Shown here in pieces: positions 60,698 through 64,000 of a stretch of DNA of 64,000 nucleotides (its first letter is position 1; every line of letters starts with the position of its first letter). The notes under the pieces are model-generated. The model saw nothing but the letters and a program-made list of their open reading frames with translations, made no database searches and was not told the origin of the DNA. The stretch is from CAVXXD01 sp963765625 (GTDB lineage: Bacteria; Actinomycetota; Geothermincolia; Geothermincolales; Geothermincolaceae): positions 136,572-200,571 of the forward strand of contig CAVXXD010000015.1 in NCBI GenBank assembly GCA_963765625.1. Reading direction: 5' to 3'. Both the position numbers and the translations under genes were made by a program.

Positions 60698-60997
60698 TCA
60701 TCGCAGGAAGGCGGACTCGAAGCGCGCCTTTTCTACGCCCACTATACTTACGACCTTGTCCCGGCCTTTGCCGCCCCTGATGATCCGGACGGCTGACCGT
60801 GGGACCCTCAAACCATCGGCCAGCATCTCTACCAGTTCGCGATTGGCGGCGTCTTCCACCGGTGCGGAATGCAGGTTGAACTTCACCTGCGTTCCCTGGA
60901 GTCCGGCACAGCCCTTGCGGGACGATCGCGGAGCTACTCTCACGCGCACCACGATGCCGCTACCGGTATCGCTTATGGCTTCGCTTTGCTCTTCCAT
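60698..60997 (-). CDS. DUF167/YggU family protein
   Basis: 99 residues with VVRVRVAPRSSRKG, LHSAPVEDAANRELVEMLA and SAVRIIRGGKGRDKVVSI, the YggU (DUF167) fold. Members are small cytoplasmic proteins of unknown function, commonly next to yggT, divIVA and proC, as in this window. It ends 13 bases before the ileS start. Confidence 0.92.
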   Translation of the reverse strand: MEEQSEAISDTGSGIVVRVRVAPRSSRKGCAGLQGTQVKFNLHSAPVEDAANRELVEMLADGLRVPRSAVRIIRGGKGRDKVVSIVGVEKARFESAFLR

Positions 60998-61095
60998 GAT
61001 TAATCACTGACTGTCAAAACTTCGCACATAACAGTCAAGTATACAACATCGTGAGAGCCGGTGCCCGTGACCGGCGAAGGGCGTAACGGCCCTTT

Positions 61096-62565
61096 TTATT
61101 CCCAGAAGAAGTGTTTCTCGCCTTTTTCCTCCTGTTCCGGAGGTGGTAAAAGCTCTTTATCCAAATCTCCCGAAGCCTCCGCGGGCACTGCCGGTGAGGT
61201 TGTTCCGGCCAGATCTTCAAGGGTCAGGCGGGTTATCTCGTCGATACTCGCCGTTTGTGGACCCCGGGGCTGCTGCTCCGGCTCGCTTGGTGCTTCATCG
61301 TTGAGATGGATGAAGGGCACGAAAGCCTGGGGCTCGATCGGTCTCAGTTCGTCGGGAGGCAACGTCTCGATTACGGGAATGGGTGAATCCTCTTCCGGGA
61401 CTTCTTCCATTGGCTTGATGTTCGGAACGTAGGCGTGAGGCTCCATCATCCCTGCTTCTTCCAGGAGCGGCTCGATCTCGTCCAGGGAGTCCCGTGGGGC
61501 AGTATCTTCAAGCAGTTCGCCCAGGGAGATACCGGGTGGCGCTGACGGCTCCCGGAAAGCCGGAGCCGGCTCCGCAGGCTCGGGAGAAGGTGGTACATAC
61601 AGGGGTTCTTCTACTACTGGCGGGGTCGTGTATTCAGGCGCTGGTTCCGCAGGCGGCTCGTAGAGCGGTGCCTCGATAACAGGTTCCGGTTGAGGGCTGT
61701 ATAGCAGTGCCTCGACCGAGGACTGGGGTTCCATTGGCGGGACCTCCACCGGAGGCGCGGTGGCCGGCTCATAGAGCGGAGCCTCGGCGGACACCAGACG
61801 ATCATAGAGAGCTTCCTCGACCGGTACTGCAGGTATCTCCTCGTAAAGAGGGGTTTCGTCCATCGGCGACGCATCGTATTCGGGCATGGGTGCGGCCGGT
61901 GCCTCGTAGAGCGAAGGTTCGCCCATCGGCGCCGCATCGTATTCGGGCATGGCGGCTTCACCGTAATCCGGCTGTGCCACGGGCTCGGCCATTTGCTCCA
62001 CCGGCTGCTGCTCTTCGAAAAAGGCCGGGGCGATCGGCGGGACGGCGGCCATCTCGGGCATGGTTATATCGGCTTCCGTTATCACCGATTCGTATTCCGA
62101 CACCTTCCGGGAAGTCTCATCAAGCAGGCTTCTTACGTTGGTGATATATTCTCCGGCCTCCGTACGCAGCTGGGCCAGGTTCGCGGCCGCTCTCTCCACT
62201 TGCGCATTTATCTGCTGCATGGCTTCTTCGTATCGGCGGTTCGTCTCTTCCGCTCGCGTTGCGGCTTCGGCATCAGCTTGCTTCATCAATTCGTCGGCTT
62301 TTTCCTGGGCGTCCCGGATAACGCTGTCCGCGCTTCTCTGGGCATTGATCAGCGCATTCTGCAGGGTCTGCTGCATCCCATCGTACTCGACGACTTTCGC
62401 CCGCATGCCCTCTACCATTCCTGCCAGTTCCTGGCTACGGTGGAGCAACCGGTCCATCTCGTCCGCCACCTGGTCCAGAAAAGCATCGACTTCTTCCTTG
62501 TTGTACCCTCCCATGCGGACGGTATTAAATTCCTTGTGGTGGATCTCCATAGGCCCCAGAGCCAA
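61096..62565 (-). CDS. divIVA: DivIVA-family polar growth/division protein with long Pro-rich tail
   Basis: 489 residues. With a TTG start at 62565, eight bases after AAGGAGG, the protein opens MALGPMEIHHKEFNTVRMGG, the canonical DivIVA N terminus that binds curved membrane. A coiled coil follows (about 30-155). From about 180 it has a disordered acidic Pro/Glu/Tyr-rich region with repeated EYD-APM and PLYE units, then a helical acidic end. DivIVA/Wag31 recruits peptidoglycan synthesis at poles or septa. The tail of more than 300 residues is much longer than in Firmicutes DivIVA. yggT, proC and sepF follow upstream in the usual order. Confidence 0.93.
   Translation of the reverse strand: MALGPMEIHHKEFNTVRMGGYNKEEVDAFLDQVADEMDRLLHRSQELAGMVEGMRAKVVEYDGMQQTLQNALINAQRSADSVIRDAQEKADELMKQADAEAATRAEETNRRYEEAMQQINAQVERAAANLAQLRTEAGEYITNVRSLLDETSRKVSEYESVITEADITMPEMAAVPPIAPAFFEEQQPVEQMAEPVAQPDYGEAAMPEYDAAPMGEPSLYEAPAAPMPEYDASPMDETPLYEEIPAVPVEEALYDRLVSAEAPLYEPATAPPVEVPPMEPQSSVEALLYSPQPEPVIEAPLYEPPAEPAPEYTTPPVVEEPLYVPPSPEPAEPAPAFREPSAPPGISLGELLEDTAPRDSLDEIEPLLEEAGMMEPHAYVPNIKPMEEVPEEDSPIPVIETLPPDELRPIEPQAFVPFIHLNDEAPSEPEQQPRGPQTASIDEITRLTLEDLAGTTSPAVPAEASGDLDKELLPPPEQEEKGEKHFFWE
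61861..61952. repeat. 29-bp direct repeat inside divIVA tail
   Basis: Two copies at 61861-61889 and 61924-61952 with a single mismatch, 63 bp (21 codons) apart. They encode the repeated PMPEYDA(S/A)PM segment. Confidence 0.8.
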
Positions 62566-62662
62566 TTTTATCGCCTCCTTCACCGACGACAACAGCCATT
62601 GAATTGAGTATATCCTACTTCTTCGGCAATTTCTATTTACATGTCGAATATTTTATAGCGCG

Positions 62663-62938
62663 TCAAAATATGCTTGAAATGACCCTCTGGAGTAGTATAA
62701 GCAATACGGTCAGAATGAAGGGGGAAAGATCGAGTGCCATCCCTCCACCCATGGGGACCATGGGCACGACTCGGCGAAGCAGCGCGAGAGGCGGCTCGGT
62801 AAGGATGTGGGCATAAAGGGTCACCTTGCGAAGCGGAGCGCTGTCCAGGGGCGGTATCCAGTCAAGCACCACCCGCAGCAAAACTATGATCAGGTAGATT
62901 CCGACAAGGAACGAAAGAATGGTGCCCGCAAGTGACAT
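62663..62938 (-). CDS. YggT family membrane protein
   Basis: 91 residues, two membrane helices (ILSFLVGIYLIIVLLRVVLDW and the C-terminal LILLQRVISSI region) flanking LTEPPLALLRRVVPMVPMGGGMALDLSP, the YggT signature loop. The function is not settled; members are linked to division or osmotic shock. It starts 8 bases after proC. Confidence 0.9.
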   Translation of the reverse strand: MSLAGTILSFLVGIYLIIVLLRVVLDWIPPLDSAPLRKVTLYAHILTEPPLALLRRVVPMVPMGGGMALDLSPFILTVLLILLQRVISSIF

Positions 62939-62946
62939 ACCTTACG

Positions 62947-63745
62947 TCAGATCTCCCTTGCTCGCTTTATGGCCGCCTGCACCGCTTTGATGATAGTGGC
63001 GCGAAAGGCGTGTTCCTCCAGAACCTCGATGGCGGCGATGGTGGTTCCGCCCGGGCTTGTGACCATGTCGCGCAACTGGGCGGGGTGTAACCCGGTCTCG
63101 CGGAGCATCATCCCGGAACCGATCATGGTCTCGGTGGCGATACGCGTCGCCAGCGAGCGTTCCAGGCCGATCCTGACTCCTGCATCGGCCAATGACTCGA
63201 CCATGAGGTAGAAATACGCCGGCCCGCAACTGGAAATGGCCCCCACCTCATCCTGCAGCCTCTCCTCGATCTCTATCACTTCCCCCATGGCCAGCGAACA
63301 TCTCCCGGGCTATCTCCCTGGCTCCGGGGGAGACGTTTTCGCCGTAGCTGATGGAGGTGATACTGGCCGAAACCAGGGCCGGGGTGTTGGGCATGACCCG
63401 GATGACCTGTACAGGACCATTAAGGTAGGACTCTATGCTTTCGGTGCTCTTGCCCATGGCGATGGATATGAGCACGGTGTTCTCGTCCAGCAGATCGGCG
63501 ATTTCCGGAAGAACGATCGAGTGGTTCTGTGGTTTTACGGCCAGTATCACCACGTCGGCCTCCTCGACCGCCGAGCGATTGTTATGCACCACTCTGACCT
63601 TGTATTTATCGCTCATTTCGTGAAGCCGCTCGAAGTTAAGGTCGCTCATGATGACCTCTGAGGCGGAAAGAAAGCCTTTGTCCAGCAAGGCCTTGAGGAT
63701 GGCCTCGCCCATCTTGCCGGCCCCGAGGAACGCAAACGTAGTCAT
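62947..63745 (-). CDS. proC: pyrroline-5-carboxylate reductase, frameshifted as sequenced
   Basis: Repaired length is 265 residues. The NADP loop is FAFLGAGKMGEAILKALL, VILAVKPQ and IRVMPNTPALV follow, and the C-terminal dimerisation/catalytic part has AISSCGPAYFYLMVESLADAGV and LRDMVTSPGGTTIAAI. It makes the last step of proline synthesis, with proB and proA at 42-44.4 kb. An extra base at 63289-63292 shifts the frame between REMFAG and MGEVIEIEERLQ. It lies in the sepF, proC, yggT, divIVA series. Confidence 0.94.
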
Positions 63746-63778
63746 GGTTTCTCCTTATTACGGCAGTAATGCGCTTGA

Positions 63779-64000
63779 TCAGAACTGGTTGAAGAAGCCC
63801 TTCTCCCTCAGCCATCGCTTGTCTTCAGCCGATACGTCCACGTTATGTGGCGTGAGCAGGAAGACCTTGTCGGCTACCCGCTGGATGCCTCCTTCCAGAG
63901 CGAAGGTCAGCCCCGAAGCAAAGTCTATCAGGCGTTTGGATAGTTCGCCGTCGGCCTGTTGCAGGTTGATGATTACCGGGATGTCCCCCTTGAATTTCTG
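63779..64000 (-). CDS. sepF: SepF cell-division protein, C-terminal part (runs off window)
   Basis: 73 visible codons: VIINLQQADGELSKRLIDFA, GLTFALEGGIQRVADKVFLLTP and the end RWLREKGFFNQF. This is the conserved SepF core that binds FtsZ and polymerises into rings on the membrane. Its place directly upstream of proC, yggT and divIVA is typical of Actinobacteria and Firmicutes. The N-terminal membrane-binding helix lies beyond the window end. The stop TGA is at 63779-63781. Confidence 0.93.
   Translation of the reverse strand, partial: QKFKGDIPVIINLQQADGELSKRLIDFASGLTFALEGGIQRVADKVFLLTPHNVDVSAEDKRWLREKGFFNQF

Noticed and set aside
60064..60780. 238-codon + strand frame across ileS
   Set aside because: Antisense to conserved IleS motifs.

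Overview
The window looks like a chromosomal segment of an anaerobic, GC-rich, deep-branching actinobacterium. The main evidence is the DivIVA, YggT, ProC, SepF order at the right end, the nadD, LytR-C-type protein, rsfS block, a likely leaderless lemA promoter, and oxygen-sensitive chemistry (2-hydroxyacyl-CoA dehydratase activase, 2[4Fe-4S] protein, iron-sulfur flavoprotein, radical SAM, ADP-forming acyl-CoA synthetase subunit). The class is an inference; nothing here fixes it. I see no prophage, insertion sequence, CRISPR array or rRNA.

Layout. 0-2 kb: a 2-oxoacid elongation operon (isocitrate/isopropylmalate dehydrogenase, aconitase-type small and large subunits). 2.1-4 kb: lpdA and gcvH. 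4-7.6 kb: a methyltransferase divergent from a second EF-G. 7.6-10.7 kb: HIT protein, ThrS without a TGS domain, a zinc-ribbon protein and tRNA-Val, -Cys, -Gly. 10.8-12.4 kb: a KaiC-like ATPase with a small winged-helix protein and a 57-residue Cys/His protein. 12.5-26.7 kb: mixed accessory metabolism and signalling (acyl-CoA synthetase, response regulator, radical SAM, cyclase, two N-acyltransferase-like or unknown proteins, PAP2-like protein, DAHP synthase, PlsC, a PAS/GAF kinase that lacks its phospho-accepting histidine, a coupled GAF/flavoprotein/methyltransferase trio, and an orphan dehydratase activase). 26.8-33.7 kb: methanogen-type thymidylate synthase, aminotransferase, homocitrate/isopropylmalate synthase, two unknown small proteins, a duplicated zinc-ribbon protein, acyl-CoA dehydrogenase and a HEPN protein. 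33.8-44.4 kb: housekeeping (pheT, pheS, rRNA methyltransferase, rplT, rpmI, infC, tRNA-Ala, rsfS, LytR-C-type protein, nadD, proA, proB). 44.5-47.8 kb: lemA facing a DUF2207 protein, then tRNA-Gln and tRNA-Glu. 47.9-55.2 kb: a GAF/winged-helix pair and a cluster of three phytoene-desaturase-like FAD oxidoreductases with an Fe-S protein and a small membrane protein. 55.2-64 kb: rluD, lgt, lspA, TraR/DksA protein, ileS, DUF167, divIVA, yggT, proC and sepF (partial).

Quality warning. At least nine genes, including the normally essential ileS and proC, are each broken by a single-base frameshift. Eight have one extra base and one lacks a base, and most lie in short runs of one base. This is most easily explained by residual sequencing indels, so I describe these genes as repaired reading frames and give the break points. 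The best candidates for something undescribed are the FAD-oxidoreductase/Fe-S cluster (49.3-55.1 kb), the KaiC/winged-helix and GAF/winged-helix pairs, and the synthase-linked unknown genes at 30.2-33.2 kb.
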